Assembly (NCBI GenBank): GCA_946480345.1
Contig: CAMLJR010000013.1
Span: 1-30,903 of the forward strand
Source of the DNA: an uncultured Spongiibacteraceae bacterium
GTDB lineage: Bacteria; Pseudomonadota; Gammaproteobacteria; Pseudomonadales; CAMLJR01
Reading direction: 5' to 3'
Length of the DNA stretch: 30,903 nucleotides
Part shown: one piece after another, positions 1 through 15,104 of the stretch
Numbering within the stretch: position 1 is the first letter of the stretch
Layout of the letters: the number at the start of each line of letters is the position of its first letter
The notes under the pieces: model-generated
Databases searched by the model: none
What the model saw: only the letters and a program-made list of their open reading frames with translations
Told to the model about the DNA's origin: nothing
Translations under genes and position numbers: made by a program

Positions 1-1752
1 CAATTGCAGCGGAATTGTGTAGATAATCGGCGCGATTACATCGGTGACATGCGGTACGTTGATCACGCGCACGCCGCTTTCGTTTTTAAAGCCGGCGTCT
101 TTGTCGGCGAATACAAATAATTGTCCGCCGCGAGCCGAAACTTCCTGCAAATTCGATTTGAGTTTTTCGAGCAGTTCGTCATTCGGTGCGACTGCTACAA
201 CTGGCATGTCGCTATCGACCAATGCGAGCGGGCCGTGTTTGAGTTCGCCGGCGGCGTAAGCTTCAGCATGAATGTACGAAATCTCTTTCAGTTTCAGCGC
301 GCCTTCCATTGCGACCGGCCACATGATGCCGCGACCTAAAAACAGCGAATGGTGTTTTTCGACGAACGATTCGGCGACATTTTCGATTTCGGCGTTTTGC
401 GCGAGCGCCTGTTCGAGTTGTTCGGGCAGGTTATGCAACGCATGCACGATGTGTTCTTCGTCTTTTGCGCTGAGCGCGTGACGGCGGCCGAGCGCGATGC
501 CAAGCAGCAGCAATGCAACCAATTGCGTGGTGAATGCTTTTGTCGACGCGACGCCGATTTCAACACCGGCTTGTGTCATCAACACTAAATCGGATTCACG
601 CACCAACGATGATTGCGCGACGTTGCAGATTGCCATTGTCGATGCGAAGCCCGACGATTTAGCGAGGCGCAATGCGGCGAGCGTATCGGCGGTTTCGCCC
701 GATTGCGAAATGCAGACGAATAATGTGTCGGGGCTGACGACGAATTTGCGATAGCGAAATTCGCTGGCGATTTCGACGTGACACGGCACACCGGCGAGTG
801 CTTCGATCCAGTATTTTGCGACGAGGCCGGAGTGATAGCTGGTGCCGCACGCAACAATTTGCACGGCTTTGGTTTTGTCGAGAATCGCTTTCGCTTCGAT
901 GCCGAATGCTTCTTCAAGAATTGCACGCGTACCGATGCGGCCCTGCAACGTATTCGCGACAACTTTCGGTTGCTCGAAAATTTCTTTCAGCATGTGGTGG
1001 CGGAATGCGCCTTTGTCGCCGGAGTCAATTGTGTCGTTGATTTGCACGACAGCGTGTTGCTGCGCGACGCCGTTTTTATCCCAGATGCGATAATTTTCCG
1101 GCGTGATTTCGGCGATGTCGCCTTCGTCGAGATAAATAAAGCGATCGGTGACTTGCCGCAGTGCAAGTTGATCGGATGCCAAAAAGTTTTCGCCAAGCCC
1201 GAGGCCGAGCACGAGCGGGCTGCCGCTGCGTGCGCAAATAATTGTGTTTGGCTCGTCGGCGTGAATGACGGCAACACCGTATGCGCCCTCAAGTTCATGC
1301 ACCGCTTCCTTTAATGCATCGAGCAGCGATTTGCCGTCGCGCATTAAATAATGCAGCAGATGCACGATGACTTCGGTATCGGTTTGCGATTTGAATTCGT
1401 AACCAAGCCCTTGCAGGCGGCTGCGCAACTCTTCGTGATTTTCGATGATGCCGTTGTGCACCAGCGCGAGCGTATCGTTCGAAATATGCGGATGCGCATT
1501 CGCTTCGGTCGGCTTGCCGTGCGTAGCCCAACGCGTGTGCGAAATACCGGTATGGCCGCGCAACGGTTCGTGCTGCTGCGCTTCGCCGAGCACCGCCACT
1601 TTGCCGACGCGTTTGTAGCAACCGATATGTTTGTCGCTATCGATAATCGCGACGCCGGCGGAATCGTAACCGCGATATTCGAGTCGGCGCAGGCCCTCGA
1701 TCAGAATCGGGGCGACTTCACGATGCGCTGCTGCGCCTACAATGCCACACAT
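1..1752 (-). CDS. glmS: Glutamine-fructose-6-phosphate aminotransferase (isomerising), 3' end cut by window edge
   Basis: Makes glucosamine-6-phosphate from fructose-6-phosphate and glutamine, the first committed step of cytoplasmic UDP-GlcNAc synthesis for peptidoglycan and LPS. The reading frame opens with [10 protein letters not shown], so Cys2 is the N-terminal nucleophile of the glutaminase domain after Met removal. [11 protein letters not shown] and [14 protein letters not shown] follow, both typical of this class. Two SIS sugar-isomerase domains are visible: CGTSYHSG in the first, and LGRG followed by [13 protein letters not shown] in the second. The 584 codons present run into the left edge without a stop. 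The last visible residues ([11 protein letters not shown]) match the family's C-terminal region, so about 25 residues, including the catalytic tail, lie outside the window. It starts 16 nt after glmU and is probably cotranscribed with it. That gap is too short to hold a leader such as the GlmZ target of E. coli. No DeoR-type regulator lies between glmU and glmS. Confidence 0.97.
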   Translation of the reverse strand, partial: MCGIVGAAAHREVAPILIEGLRRLEYRGYDSAGVAIIDSDKHIGCYKRVGKVAVLGEAQQHEPLRGHTGISHTRWATHGKPTEANAHPHISNDTLALVHNGIIENHEELRSRLQGLGYEFKSQTDTEVIVHLLHYLMRDGKSLLDALKEAVHELEGAYGVAVIHADEPNTIICARSGSPLVLGLGLGENFLASDQLALRQVTDRFIYLDEGDIAEITPENYRIWDKNGVAQQHAVVQINDTIDSGDKGAFRHHMLKEIFEQPKVVANTLQGRIGTRAILEEAFGIEAKAILDKTKAVQIVACGTSYHSGLVAKYWIEALAGVPCHVEIASEFRYRKFVVSPDTLFVCISQSGETADTLAALRLAKSSGFASTMAICNVAQSSLVRESDLVLMTQAGVEIGVASTKAFTTQLVALLLLGIALGRRHALSAKDEEHIVHALHNLPEQLEQALAQNAEIENVAESFVEKHHSLFLGRGIMWPVAMEGALKLKEISYIHAEAYAAGELKHGPLALVDSDMPVVAVAPNDELLEKLKSNLQEVSARGGQLFVFADKDAGFKNESGVRVINVPHVTDVIAPIIYTIPLQL

Positions 1753-1768
1753 AATCTCGTTTCTCCGG

Positions 1769-3133
1769 TTACGATTTTTTTGTTGGCCGTTTCCAGCCTT
1801 CCAGATTGCGTTGTTTGCCGCGCGCTACCGCGAGTTGTTCATCGGGCACATTCGAAGTAATCGTCGAGCCAGCGCCAACGGTGGCGTTTTTGCCAATCGA
1901 CACCGGCGCCACCAACGAACTGTTCGAGCCGATGAATGCGCCATCGCCGATTTCAGTTTTAAATTTATTCACGCCGTCGTAATTGCAGGTAATCGTGCCG
2001 GCGCCGATATTCGCATTGACACCGATTGTGCAATCGCCGACATAGGTCAGGTGATTTACTTTCGAGCCAACGCCGATATACGTTTTTTTCGTTTCGACGA
2101 AATTGCCGATTTTTGCTTTTGCTGCGAGCTCCGTGCCGGGGCGCAGACGCGCGAAGGGGCCGACATGCGCCTCTGCGCCGATGATTGCGTCGTCGATTAA
2201 CGAATGCGATTCGATATCGACGTTGTCGGCAATACGCGCGTTGCGAATCACGCAATTCGGGCCGATACGCACGTTATCGCCGAGTACGACTTCGCCTTCG
2301 AACACGCAATTGATATCGATAAATACATCGCGGCCGGTGACGAGTTTTCCGCGCACGTCGATGCGCGCTGGATCGGCGAGCGTCGCGCCGTTCGTCATCA
2401 ATTCATCGGCGATATTGCGTTGATGCTGACGCTCTAGTTCGGCGAGTTGCAGGCGATTGTTGATGCCCTGCACTTCCCATTGCGCTTGCGGTTGTTGTGC
2501 GACGACGTTGATGCCCTGCTTCACCGCAAGACTGATGATATCGGTCAGATAGTATTCGCCCTGCGCGTTGTTCGCTTCGAGTTGCGGTAGCCATTGTTTC
2601 AGCAGGTGCGCTGGCGCGGCGAGAATGCCGGTGTTCACTTCACGAATTTTTTTCTGTTCGTCGCTCGCGTCTTTTTGTTCGACGATTGCAACGATGCGCT
2701 GTTGCGCGTCGCGGACGATGCGACCGTAGCCGGTGGGGTCATCCATCGTCACGGTGAGTAGCGCCATTTGTTCGTTGTTCACCGCCGCCAATAATTTCTG
2801 CAGAGTATCCGCTTTAACCAGTGGCACGTCGCCGTATAACACCAGCGCGATGCTGTCGTCGGCGACGTTCGGTGTCGCTTGCGCAACGGCGTGACCAGTG
2901 CCGAGTTGTTGCTCCTGCATTGCCCATTGCGTCGGCAGTTTGCTCAGCTGCGTTTTTACTTTTTCAGCGCCGTGGCCAATGACGGTGTGAATCGCTTTTG
3001 CGCCAAGCGCATTCGCGGTGTCGATGACGTGGTGAACGAGCGGTTTGCCGGCGAGCGGATGCAGGACTTTCGGCAGCGCCGAGCGCATGCGTGTACCTTG
3101 ACCGGCGGCGAGGATAATGACTTCGAGTGACAC
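1769..3133 (-). CDS. glmU: Bifunctional N-acetylglucosamine-1-phosphate uridyltransferase / glucosamine-1-phosphate acetyltransferase
   Basis: Cytoplasmic enzyme for the last two steps of UDP-GlcNAc synthesis: acetylation of GlcN-1-P, then uridylyl transfer. The 454 residues match the usual length (456 in E. coli). The N-terminal pyrophosphorylase domain opens with [20 protein letters not shown] (residues 7-26), containing the nucleotide-binding loop and the conserved Lys. From about residue 250 the protein is a left-handed beta-helix of hexapeptide repeats ending in the acetyltransferase site ([34 protein letters not shown]). The start codon is GTG, preceded by a good AAAGGGA ribosome-binding sequence. 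The gene lies downstream of the atp operon terminator, so expression requires read-through or its own promoter in 3134-3225. A TATATA stretch is present there, but I could not pair it with a convincing -35. glmS follows after 16 nt. Confidence 0.98.
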   Translation of the reverse strand: MSLEVIILAAGQGTRMRSALPKVLHPLAGKPLVHHVIDTANALGAKAIHTVIGHGAEKVKTQLSKLPTQWAMQEQQLGTGHAVAQATPNVADDSIALVLYGDVPLVKADTLQKLLAAVNNEQMALLTVTMDDPTGYGRIVRDAQQRIVAIVEQKDASDEQKKIREVNTGILAAPAHLLKQWLPQLEANNAQGEYYLTDIISLAVKQGINVVAQQPQAQWEVQGINNRLQLAELERQHQRNIADELMTNGATLADPARIDVRGKLVTGRDVFIDINCVFEGEVVLGDNVRIGPNCVIRNARIADNVDIESHSLIDDAIIGAEAHVGPFARLRPGTELAAKAKIGNFVETKKTYIGVGSKVNHLTYVGDCTIGVNANIGAGTITCNYDGVNKFKTEIGDGAFIGSNSSLVAPVSIGKNATVGAGSTITSNVPDEQLAVARGKQRNLEGWKRPTKKS

Positions 3134-3225
3134 GGATCAGTCCCTTTCTTTCGAATTGCAGATATATAAACGGTGCTGTCGCGATGCGTTCGCCCCAAAA
3201 AGCGTTTCGCAACTGTAGCCCAAAT

Positions 3226-3254
3226 AAAAAAGGGCGGCCATGCGACCGCCCTTT
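3226..3254 (-). terminator. Rho-independent terminator of the atp operon
   Basis: A perfect 9-bp inverted repeat (AAAGGGCGG / CCGCCCTTT) with an 8-nt loop is followed, reading leftward, by a run of six T. It lies 40 nt beyond the atpC stop and upstream of glmU, so it separates the ATP synthase operon from glmU-glmS. Confidence 0.9.
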
Positions 3255-3293
3255 CATTTTGCAACTGTTACATTGCAGCCTCGTGTTGTGCCG

Positions 3294-3719
3294 CTATTTA
3301 CCCATCTTTTTGCGGATTTGCTGGATCGTGCGCAGCTGCGCAGCGGCCGCAGCGAGTTCGGCGGCGGCACGGGTGTAATCGATATCGCCCTGCTTGTCCG
3401 CCAAAGCCAGTTCGGCGGCTTTCTGCGCTTCGAGTGCAGCGGCTTCATCGAGATCCTGCGCCCGCAACGCGGTGTCGGCGAGAATCGACACCATGCCAGG
3501 TTGCACTTCGAGGAAACCGCCGGACACGTAGAACACTTGTTCTTCGCCGCCCTGCGTTTTGACTCGAACAGGACCAGGCTCCAGCGACGTCAGCAGCGGA
3601 GCATGGCCGTACTCGATACCCAGATCGCCGAGCGTGCCGTGCGCGACCACCATTTGTGCCAGCCCGGAAAAAATCGCTTCTTCTGCACTGACGATGTCGC
3701 AATGGAGTGTCATGGCCAT
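3294..3719 (-). CDS. atpC: F1Fo ATP synthase epsilon subunit
   Basis: Central-stalk subunit that couples rotation of gamma to the c-ring and can inhibit ATP hydrolysis. The 141 residues begin [19 protein letters not shown], matching the usual family N terminus and supporting the first ATG over the second one two codons later. The N-terminal beta-sandwich contains [12 protein letters not shown] and [11 protein letters not shown]. The C-terminal helical hairpin is Ala-rich (residues about 90-138), with [12 protein letters not shown] at the end. It is the last gene of the operon, 24 nt after atpD, and is followed by a strong terminator. Confidence 0.98.
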   Translation of the reverse strand: MAMTLHCDIVSAEEAIFSGLAQMVVAHGTLGDLGIEYGHAPLLTSLEPGPVRVKTQGGEEQVFYVSGGFLEVQPGMVSILADTALRAQDLDEAAALEAQKAAELALADKQGDIDYTRAAAELAAAAAQLRTIQQIRKKMGK

Positions 3720-3743
3720 GTCTCTTGCCTCGTTCGCTAGCGC

Positions 3744-6036
<2,293 letters not shown>

Positions 6037-6061
6037 GAGGTTCCCTCAAACGCTTACTTAA

Positions 6062-6121
6062 AACGAAAGGATTCGTTCAGTCCGCGCCCGCGCCGGAGAT
6101 CTAACACTCCGGCTCAGGCGC
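6062..6121 (-). other. Two hairpin-forming inverted repeats in the atpA-atpG gap
   Basis: Reading leftward from the atpA stop, the first repeat pairs GCCGGAG (6092-6098) with CTCCGGC (6107-6113) around an 8-nt loop. A 3-nt internal loop then leads to a further 5 bp (6084-6088 with 6117-6121). The second pairs AACGAA (6062-6067) with TTCGTT (6072-6077) around 4 nt and is followed by TTTT, a weak terminator-like shape. Both are perfect in their cores. A role in transcript processing, stability or partial termination is inference. Confidence 0.55.
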
Positions 6122-6127
6122 GCCGTA

Positions 6128-7672
<1,545 letters not shown>

Positions 7673-7723
7673 GCTCTGTTCCTCGATCCTGTATTTTCGC
7701 TAGTCTAAGAATTCGATGTGGGT

Positions 7724-8260
7724 TCAGGACGTCATGGCTTGGGCCAGTTTGGCCAGCCTGCCACGCACCGAGCCGTCGATGACCACATCGCCGGCACGCA
7801 CCAGAACACCGCCGAGCAGCGAAGTGTCGACGCTCGCGTTAATCGTCACTTCGCGCTGCAATTTGCTGCGCAATGCCTGCGCAAGACGCTGTTGCAAATC
7901 GCTGTCGAGCGCAAACGCCGATACAACATCGACATCGACACTCCGCTCCTGATTCGCTTTCAACTGCTCGAACAGCGTGGAGATTTCCGGCAGCAGTTCG
8001 ACCCGCTTGTTTTCAGCCAGAACACGTACAAAGTTCTGCACCTTCGCGCTCAACACATCGCCACAGACTTCGAGTAAAGCCGCCGCGCGCTGGTCGGCCG
8101 TTTTCGACGGCGAGCTCAATAGCTTTTGCATCGGCGCGCTTTGCGCGACCGCGGCAGCAGTGGCGAGCTGTTTGCTCCAGCCGCCGAGATCCTGCTGAGC
8201 GAGCGCATATTCGAACGCCGCTTTTGCGTAGGGCCGTGCCAGAGTGCTTAGTTCCGCCAT
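7724..8260 (-). CDS. atpH: F1Fo ATP synthase delta subunit
   Basis: Joins the top of the F1 head to the peripheral b-subunit stalk. The 178 residues are the usual length. The N-terminal helical domain starts [19 protein letters not shown], the family signature. The C-terminal part contains [20 protein letters not shown], matching the conserved OSCP/delta motif. It lies between atpF (31-nt gap) and atpA. Confidence 0.98.
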   Translation of the reverse strand: MAELSTLARPYAKAAFEYALAQQDLGGWSKQLATAAAVAQSAPMQKLLSSPSKTADQRAAALLEVCGDVLSAKVQNFVRVLAENKRVELLPEISTLFEQLKANQERSVDVDVVSAFALDSDLQQRLAQALRSKLQREVTINASVDTSLLGGVLVRAGDVVIDGSVRGRLAKLAQAMTS

Positions 8261-8291
8261 GTTGGACTCTCCACCAGGTTCACTTGGCGCC

Positions 8292-8762
8292 TCACAGACC
8301 TGCGGCCAGATTTTCTACCAGCGCTTTGTGCTGATTCTGGTCGATGGATGCCTGCAGCACTTTCTCTGCACCAGCCAAAGCTAACGCCGCCACTTTGCCG
8401 CGCAATTGTTCTTTCGCGCGGTTCATTTCCTGCTCGATCTCGGCGTTTGCTGCGGCTTTGATGCGTTCCGCTTCGAGGCGAGCCTGTTCCTTCGCTTCCT
8501 CGACGATTTGCACGCCGCGCTTGTTGGCGGCATCGACAATCGCCGCAGCCTCTTCCTTGGCCTGACGCAGTTGCTGTGCAACTTTTTCTTTGGCCAGCTC
8601 GAGATCGTGGTTGGCGCGGTCTGCGGCTTCCAGACCATCGGCGATTTTCATCGCGCGCTGATCCATCATGTTGCGGATTGCGCTCCACACGAATGCGTAG
8701 CAGAACCACACGAAGAAAAAGAACGTGATGGACTGGCCGATTAGGGTGAGATTAATGTTCAC
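8292..8762 (-). CDS. atpF: F1Fo ATP synthase b subunit
   Basis: Peripheral stalk subunit of the Fo sector. The 156 residues equal the E. coli length. One N-terminal membrane segment (about residues 5-27, very Phe-rich: [15 protein letters not shown]) is followed by a long charged Ala/Glu/Lys-rich helix that dimerises as a coiled coil and reaches delta. Starts [10 protein letters not shown], as usual for the family. Lies between atpE and atpH. Confidence 0.98.
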   Translation of the reverse strand: MNINLTLIGQSITFFFFVWFCYAFVWSAIRNMMDQRAMKIADGLEAADRANHDLELAKEKVAQQLRQAKEEAAAIVDAANKRGVQIVEEAKEQARLEAERIKAAANAEIEQEMNRAKEQLRGKVAALALAGAEKVLQASIDQNQHKALVENLAAGL

Positions 8763-8806
8763 GCCGGCACCTCGGTATCAGTGATTGGGATGGCTGATGA
8801 CCGCGA

Positions 8807-10077
<1,271 letters not shown>

Positions 10078-10479
10078 TCAACGTGTTATGTATTTCGCCG
10101 AGATGGCCCAATGACACAATGTCATCCCCAGAAAGGCCAGCAACAGCGCCGCTGCATTCAGCGGCTTCACCAGTGCGAATACCATCGCAAACGCACCGGC
10201 AGTCAACAAAAACTTGCCGGTTTCACCGACGTAAAACGCCTGCGCGATATGTGAAGCGAACCGCGCGCCGCGAAAGCGAAAGGCTTGTCGCGCAAAATAA
10301 TAACTGGGGACAACCGCAATCAATCCACCCAGTAATACCGAGTAAGCCGTGGTGGCGTTTACCCACCACAATCCCGCAGCAATCAGCGTCAGCATCACTG
10401 CCTGCAACGCGTAAATTTTCTCCACGGGAGGTCTGGCGAGATTGGCGCACACCTGCGCTGTCTCAGGTTGTCGCCGCAT
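10078..10479 (-). CDS. atpI: ATP synthase subunit I (assembly factor)
   Basis: Small membrane protein that assists c-ring assembly and is not part of the finished enzyme. The 133 residues contain about four hydrophobic segments: about 22-40, 44-64, 88-108 and 110-127. The conserved stretch LLGGLIAVVPSYYFARQAFR and the later GETGKFLLTAGAF are typical of the family. It is the first gene of the operon, about 100 nt downstream of the predicted start site of the atp promoter, with a CAAGG ribosome-binding sequence before the ATG. Confidence 0.93.
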   Translation of the reverse strand: MRRQPETAQVCANLARPPVEKIYALQAVMLTLIAAGLWWVNATTAYSVLLGGLIAVVPSYYFARQAFRFRGARFASHIAQAFYVGETGKFLLTAGAFAMVFALVKPLNAAALLLAFLGMTLCHWAISAKYITR

Positions 10480-10585
10480 AGTGCAAAGCCTTGTCGTTAA
10501 ACAAAGGCCAGCTTCCTCAAGCCAGCTACATCGCTGTTACGATCATCGATGAATAAAAAGTCGTCGATCGGGTAAAGCGGCCGGC

Positions 10586-10614
10586 ATTATAGGGGCATTG
10601 ATACACCCGTTCAA
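10586..10614 (-). promoter_or_regulatory. Sigma-70-type promoter of the atp operon
   Basis: Reading leftward, TTGAAC (10609-10614) and a perfect TATAAT (10586-10591) are separated by exactly 17 nt. Transcription should begin near 10579, leaving about 100 nt of leader before atpI. This is the best promoter match in the window, fitting for a highly expressed operon. The remainder of the 259-nt parB-atpI gap shows no gene and no clear terminator for parB. Confidence 0.85.
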
Positions 10615-10738
10615 CCGCTTTATCGGCGCCTATTTGAGCAACGCTAATTATTGATTTCGTATTTATTTTTACGCCTTGGCGCTCTCGGTGCTGCGCTTTT
10701 CGGCCGCCACAATATCGCGGACCGACACATCTGTAAAC

Positions 10739-11626
10739 TCAGCGAATATGGCTCAGGATTCCATCGAGTTCATCGAGACTGTTGTAGCTGAGCACTAATT
10801 TTCCCTTGCCCTTTGCAGTGTGCTGGATCTGCACATTGGCACCGAGTTTCGCCGCCAGCGATTCTTCGAGGCGTTTGATGTCGGCATCGGCGCTGATCGC
10901 TTCCGATTTTTTTTCCGGTTTATTGTCCAGCAGATTGCGCACCAACGATTCGGTTTGCCGTACCGACAAACCTTTGCTGACGACGGTCTGCGCGGTGCTG
11001 GCCTGCAGCTCCGGCGAAAGGCTCAACAACGCGCGTGCATGACCCATTTCCAGATCGCCGTGTTCGAGCAGGCGTTGCACGTCTTCGCGCAATGACATCA
11101 GCCGCAGCAGATTGGTAACCGTCGCGCGCGATTTGCCGACCGCGTCCGCGATCTGCTGATGCGTTAATTCAAATTCCTGTTGCAGACGCGATAGTGCGAT
11201 CGCTTCTTCCATCGGATTTAAATCTTCGCGTTGAATATTTTCGATCAGCGCCATCGCGATCGCCGCTTCGTCGGGCACCTCGCGAATCACCACCGGCACC
11301 GTATCGAGACCGGCCAACTGGCTGGCGCGCCAACGGCGTTCGCCGGCGATGATTTCGTATTTATCGGTGCCGATTGGACGCACTACGATCGGCTGCATCA
11401 CGCCTTGCGCCCGAATCGAATTAGCCAGTTCTTCCAGCGCTTCCTGATTCATATCGCGGCGCGGCTGATATTTGCCGCGCTGGATGAATTCGACCGGAAT
11501 TTTTCTCAGCTGCCCATCCTGACTGGAGCCCGCTTCGACCACTGCGGTTTCTTCGGCCAGTTGTTTCGCTGCGTTGTGGCTGCCGAGCAATGCGTCGAGC
11601 CCGCGTCCCAGTCCACGTTTTTTCAT
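10739..11626 (-). CDS. parB: Chromosome partitioning protein ParB (CTP-dependent clamp)
   Basis: Binds parS near the origin, spreads on DNA as a CTP-dependent sliding clamp and drives origin segregation with ParA. The 295 residues have the expected order. A basic N-terminal ParA-interacting segment (KKRGLGRGLDALLG) comes first. The CTP-binding domain with QPIVVRP and GERRWR (residues 95-100) is next. ENIQREDLNPMEEA is followed by a helix-turn-helix at about 153-175 (LTHQQIADAVGKSRATVTNL). A C-terminal dimerisation domain completes the protein. It lies 52 nt after parA. Two parS-like palindromes in recF (27792 and 28425) are its likely targets. Confidence 0.97.
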   Translation of the reverse strand: MKKRGLGRGLDALLGSHNAAKQLAEETAVVEAGSSQDGQLRKIPVEFIQRGKYQPRRDMNQEALEELANSIRAQGVMQPIVVRPIGTDKYEIIAGERRWRASQLAGLDTVPVVIREVPDEAAIAMALIENIQREDLNPMEEAIALSRLQQEFELTHQQIADAVGKSRATVTNLLRLMSLREDVQRLLEHGDLEMGHARALLSLSPELQASTAQTVVSKGLSVRQTESLVRNLLDNKPEKKSEAISADADIKRLEESLAAKLGANVQIQHTAKGKGKLVLSYNSLDELDGILSHIR

Positions 11627-11678
11627 AATGCGAATATCCAGTTTCGCGCCTGAGTGCGCGCGTTAGAAAAAATAATTT

Positions 11679-12470
11679 TTAGCCCGCGGCGGGTACCGCG
11701 TTGTAATTATCGTTGCGTCGCAGCATTTCGCCGGCCAATGCGAGATACGCCAGCGCGCCTTTCGATTGCTTGTCGTAACTCAACACAGGCATACCGAAAC
11801 TGGGTGCTTCCGCGAGCCGCACATTGCGCGGAATTACCGTGCGATAAACACGATCGCCAAAATGCGACGACAATTGCGCCGATACATCGTTGGTCAAACT
11901 ATTGCGCGGATCGTACATCGTGCGCAGCAGACCTTCGATTTGCAGCGATGGATTCAACACCTGTTGCACGCGTTGGATCGTATCGAGCAACGCGGTTAAA
12001 CCTTCCAGCGCGTAGTACTCGCACTGCATCGGAATCAACACGCCATCGGCAGCAGCGAGCGCATTTACCGTCAGCATATTCAGCGACGGCGGACAATCGA
12101 TGATGACGTAATCGTATTCGGCGCGTTCGATCGCCAGCGCATCGCGTAAGCGGAATTCTTTTTCGTCGGCATTCAGCAGCTCGACTTCGGCCGCGGTTAA
12201 GTTGCCGTTCGCCGGCAGTAAATCGTAGCCGGCATTTTCCGAGCGCAGCGCCACTTCCGTCACCGGCTCGCGATGTACCAGCACATCGTAAATACTGAGC
12301 GACACTGCATTCTTGTCGACGCCGCTGCCCATCGTCGCATTGCCCTGCGGATCGAGATCGACCAGCAGCACTTTTTTGCGGGTGGCGGCGAGCGACGCAG
12401 CGAGATTGACACAGGTGGTCGTTTTGCCAACGCCACCTTTTTGATTGGTCACCGCGAGAATTTTTCCCAC
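11679..12470 (-). CDS. parA: Chromosome partitioning ATPase ParA (Soj family)
   Basis: MinD/ParA-type ATPase that forms dynamic gradients on the nucleoid and moves ParB-parS complexes. The 263 residues begin MGKILAVTNQ, with the deviant Walker A KGGVGKTT at 11-18. VLLVDLDPQGNATMGSG and DYVIIDCPPSLNMLT (Walker B region) follow. The start codon is GTG, with an AGAGGC ribosome-binding sequence upstream. It lies in an mnmG-rsmG-parA-parB operon-like run, 32 nt after rsmG. The short N terminus without a DNA-binding domain marks it as the chromosomal type. Confidence 0.97.
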   Translation of the reverse strand: MGKILAVTNQKGGVGKTTTCVNLAASLAATRKKVLLVDLDPQGNATMGSGVDKNAVSLSIYDVLVHREPVTEVALRSENAGYDLLPANGNLTAAEVELLNADEKEFRLRDALAIERAEYDYVIIDCPPSLNMLTVNALAAADGVLIPMQCEYYALEGLTALLDTIQRVQQVLNPSLQIEGLLRTMYDPRNSLTNDVSAQLSSHFGDRVYRTVIPRNVRLAEAPSFGMPVLSYDKQSKGALAYLALAGEMLRRNDNYNAVPAAG

Positions 12471-12502
12471 ACCGCTGCCTCTGAAAAAATAAATGTGCTC
12501 GA

Positions 12503-13129
12503 TTAGATCGGTCGAATCGTCAGCAGATGCCGCTGACCCAATTCTGCCGGTACCTGCAACGGCACGCAGGCGTCGACTCTATAGCGTTCCGGCAACGCAC
12601 TCAATTCTTGATCGGGGTACGCGCCTTTTAATGCAAGCAGTGCACCGCCGGGCGCGAGCAAATTTTCGCAGCTCTGTGCCATATCGAGCAGCGATGCAAA
12701 CGCGCGCGATAACACCGCGTCGAAACGCGTTTCCAACGGCCATTCTTCGACACGACACTGATACGCGCTGACATTCGGCAAACCGAGCTCAGCGATCGCC
12801 TGCTTCACGAAACGAATTTTCTTGCCGTTACTGTCGATCAGCGCGAAGCGACGCTCTGGAAAAGCAATCGCCAACGGAATGCCCGGCAGACCGGCGCCGG
12901 TGCCGACATCGGCAAAGCACTCGCCCTGCAGATGCGGCGCGACGGCAAGACTATCGAGCAAATGTCGCGAAATCATTGCATCGTGATCGCGCACCGCCGT
13001 CAGGTTGTATGCGCGATTCCATTTCTGCAGCAGCATCAGATAATCGAGCAATTGTTGCTGTGCGTGCTCGGATAGCGACAAACCTAATTGCGCAAGACCA
13101 CGTTGTAATTGCGCGCGCGAATCCGACAT
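12503..13129 (-). CDS. rsmG: 16S rRNA (guanine527-N7)-methyltransferase
   Basis: Methylates G527 of 16S rRNA using S-adenosylmethionine. The 208 residues match the family length. The SAM-binding loop is DVGTGAGLPG (residues 74-83), followed by ALIDSNGKKIRFVKQA, which is typical of RsmG. WNRAYNLTAVRD near residue 37 is the conserved N-terminal motif. It begins 2 nt after the mnmG stop, so the two are translationally linked, and precedes parA. Confidence 0.97.
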   Translation of the reverse strand: MSDSRAQLQRGLAQLGLSLSEHAQQQLLDYLMLLQKWNRAYNLTAVRDHDAMISRHLLDSLAVAPHLQGECFADVGTGAGLPGIPLAIAFPERRFALIDSNGKKIRFVKQAIAELGLPNVSAYQCRVEEWPLETRFDAVLSRAFASLLDMAQSCENLLAPGGALLALKGAYPDQELSALPERYRVDACVPLQVPAELGQRHLLTIRPI

Positions 13130-13131
13130 GT

Positions 13132-15033
13132 TCAGGCGCTGATGAGATTGGCGTCGGGGCGATCGAGCAGGCCGCGTTTTTTCAGATAAATCAGCAACAG
13201 CGACACCGCCGCCGGTGTCACGCCGGGGATACGCGACGCCTGCGCCAACGTTTGCGGGCGCGCGTTGCTCAGTTTTTGTTTGACTTCGTTCGACAGACCT
13301 TCGATCGCGCTGAAATCCAGATCCTTCGGCAACAGCATATTTTCGTTACGACGCAGTCGTTCGATTTCGTCGGCCTGACGATCGATATAGCCGGCGTATT
13401 TGATTTGAATTTCCACCTGCTCGGCGACCTGCGGATCGACCTCGGCGGCGTTTTTCAGCGATGCCACATCGCTGTAATTGACGCCCGGACGTTTCAGCAA
13501 ATCGTGCAGGCTGTATTCGTGTGCGATCGGTTGTTCAAGCAGCGGATTGATGCGATCGGCTTCGGCGGTATTCGGTTGAATCCAGGTACTCGCCAGCCGT
13601 TGTTGCTCGCGCTCGATTGATTCGCGTTTGGTGCAGAACTGCTGCCAGCGCTCGTCGTCGATCAGGCCGAGTTTGCGGCCTTGTTCGGTCAACCGCAGAT
13701 CGGCGTTATCTTCGCGCAGCAGCAGGCGATATTCGGCGCGTGAGGTGAACATGCGGTACGGTTCGCGCGTGCCGAGCGTAATCAAATCGTCGACGAGGAC
13801 GCCGATGTAGGCTTCGTCGCGACGCGGCGACCAGGCGGCACGATCCTGTGCGCGCAAACCTGCATTGATGCCGGCGAGCAAACCCTGCGCGGCGGCTTCT
13901 TCGTACCCGGTGGTGCCGTTGATCTGGCCGGCAAAAAACAACCCCTGAATATGCCGCGTCTCGAGCGAGTGCTGCAGATCCTGCGGATTGAAGTAATCGT
14001 ATTCGATCGCGTAGCCGGGACGCGTGATATGCGCGTTTTCGAAACCCTTGATCGAGCGCACCAGCTGCAATTGCACATCGAACGGCAAACTCGTCGAAAT
14101 GCCGTTCGGATACAACTCGTGCGTATTCAGGCCCTCGGGTTCGATGAAAATCTGATGCGAGGCTTTATCCGCGAAGCGGTGAATTTTGTCTTCGATCGAA
14201 GGGCAATAGCGCGGACCGATGCCTTCGATCACGCCGGTATACATCGGCGAACGGTCGAGGCCGCCACGAATGACATCGTGCGTGCGCTCGTTGGTATGCG
14301 TGACCCAGCAGCACGTTTGCTTGGGGTGCTCGGCCGCGGAACCGATAAAACTCATCACCGGAATCGGGGTATCGCCCCATTGCTGCTGCAGACCATCGAA
14401 ATTGACCGAGCGCGCATCGATGCGCGGCGGTGTACCGGTTTTCAACCGATCGACACGTAACGGTAATTCGCGCAGCCGCTGCGCGAGCGCGATCGACGGC
14501 GGATCGCCGGCACGCCCGCCGGAATGGTTGTCGAGGCCGATATGGATTTTGCCGCCGAGGAAGGTGCCGGTGCATAACACGACCGATTTGGCGAAGAAGC
14601 GAATACCGGTTTGCGTGACAACGCCTTCGACGCGATCGCCGTGCACGATCAGATCGTCGACGGCCTGTTGGAAAATGCTCAGGTTCGGCTGATTTTCGAG
14701 AATGGCGCGGATCGCAGCCTTGTACAGCACGCGGTCGGCTTGTGCGCGCGTCGCCCGCACTGCGGGACCTTTGCTCGCGTTCAGGATCCGGAATTGAATA
14801 CCGCCACGATCGGTCGCCAGCGCCATCGCGCCGCCGAGTGCGTCGACTTCCTTGACCAGATGACTTTTGCCGATGCCGCCGATCGCCGGGTTGCAGGACA
14901 TCTGACCGAGCGTTTCGACATTGTGTGTCAGCAACAGCGTTTCGCAGCCGAGCCGAGCGGCAGCCAGACACGCCTCGGTGCCGGCATGGCCGCCGCCGAT
15001 CACGATGACATCGAAACGCTTCGGGTAATCCAC
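13132..15033 (-). CDS. mnmG: tRNA uridine-5-carboxymethylaminomethyl modification enzyme MnmG
   Basis: FAD-dependent partner of MnmE. The complex adds (carboxymethyl)aminomethyl to U34 in the wobble position of certain tRNAs. The FAD-binding loop [11 protein letters not shown] lies near the N terminus, followed by [18 protein letters not shown]. The C-terminal domain ends [22 protein letters not shown] prefer the GTG at 15033 (633 residues, reading [11 protein letters not shown]) over the GTG three codons upstream. It aligns with the MFYPDPFDVI start of the E. coli protein and has CAGGTG at proper distance, whereas the upstream GTG lies right against that sequence. A good promoter lies about 40 nt upstream. 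The gene points away from the AT-rich region beside it, as gidA points away from oriC in E. coli. Confidence 0.97.
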   Translation of the reverse strand: MDYPKRFDVIVIGGGHAGTEACLAAARLGCETLLLTHNVETLGQMSCNPAIGGIGKSHLVKEVDALGGAMALATDRGGIQFRILNASKGPAVRATRAQADRVLYKAAIRAILENQPNLSIFQQAVDDLIVHGDRVEGVVTQTGIRFFAKSVVLCTGTFLGGKIHIGLDNHSGGRAGDPPSIALAQRLRELPLRVDRLKTGTPPRIDARSVNFDGLQQQWGDTPIPVMSFIGSAAEHPKQTCCWVTHTNERTHDVIRGGLDRSPMYTGVIEGIGPRYCPSIEDKIHRFADKASHQIFIEPEGLNTHELYPNGISTSLPFDVQLQLVRSIKGFENAHITRPGYAIEYDYFNPQDLQHSLETRHIQGLFFAGQINGTTGYEEAAAQGLLAGINAGLRAQDRAAWSPRRDEAYIGVLVDDLITLGTREPYRMFTSRAEYRLLLREDNADLRLTEQGRKLGLIDDERWQQFCTKRESIEREQQRLASTWIQPNTAEADRINPLLEQPIAHEYSLHDLLKRPGVNYSDVASLKNAAEVDPQVAEQVEIQIKYAGYIDRQADEIERLRRNENMLLPKDLDFSAIEGLSNEVKQKLSNARPQTLAQASRIPGVTPAAVSLLLIYLKKRGLLDRPDANLISA

Positions 15034-15071
15034 CGCAAGCACCTGGCAATTGCTGTTCGAAAGGGGTGGCG

Positions 15072-15099
15072 ATTATACGGTAGCCAGTTAGTCGTGCAA
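15072..15099 (-). promoter_or_regulatory. Sigma-70-type promoter of mnmG
   Basis: Reading leftward, TTGCAC (15094-15099) and a perfect TATAAT (15072-15077) are 16 nt apart. The predicted start near 15065 gives a leader of about 30 nt before the preferred GTG start at 15033. It probably drives mnmG-rsmG-parA-parB. Confidence 0.75.
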
Positions 15100-15104
15100 G
15101 AAGC

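Noticed and set aside
10480..10738. Terminator for parB
   Set aside because: No hairpin followed by a T-run on the minus strand could be found, so none is called.
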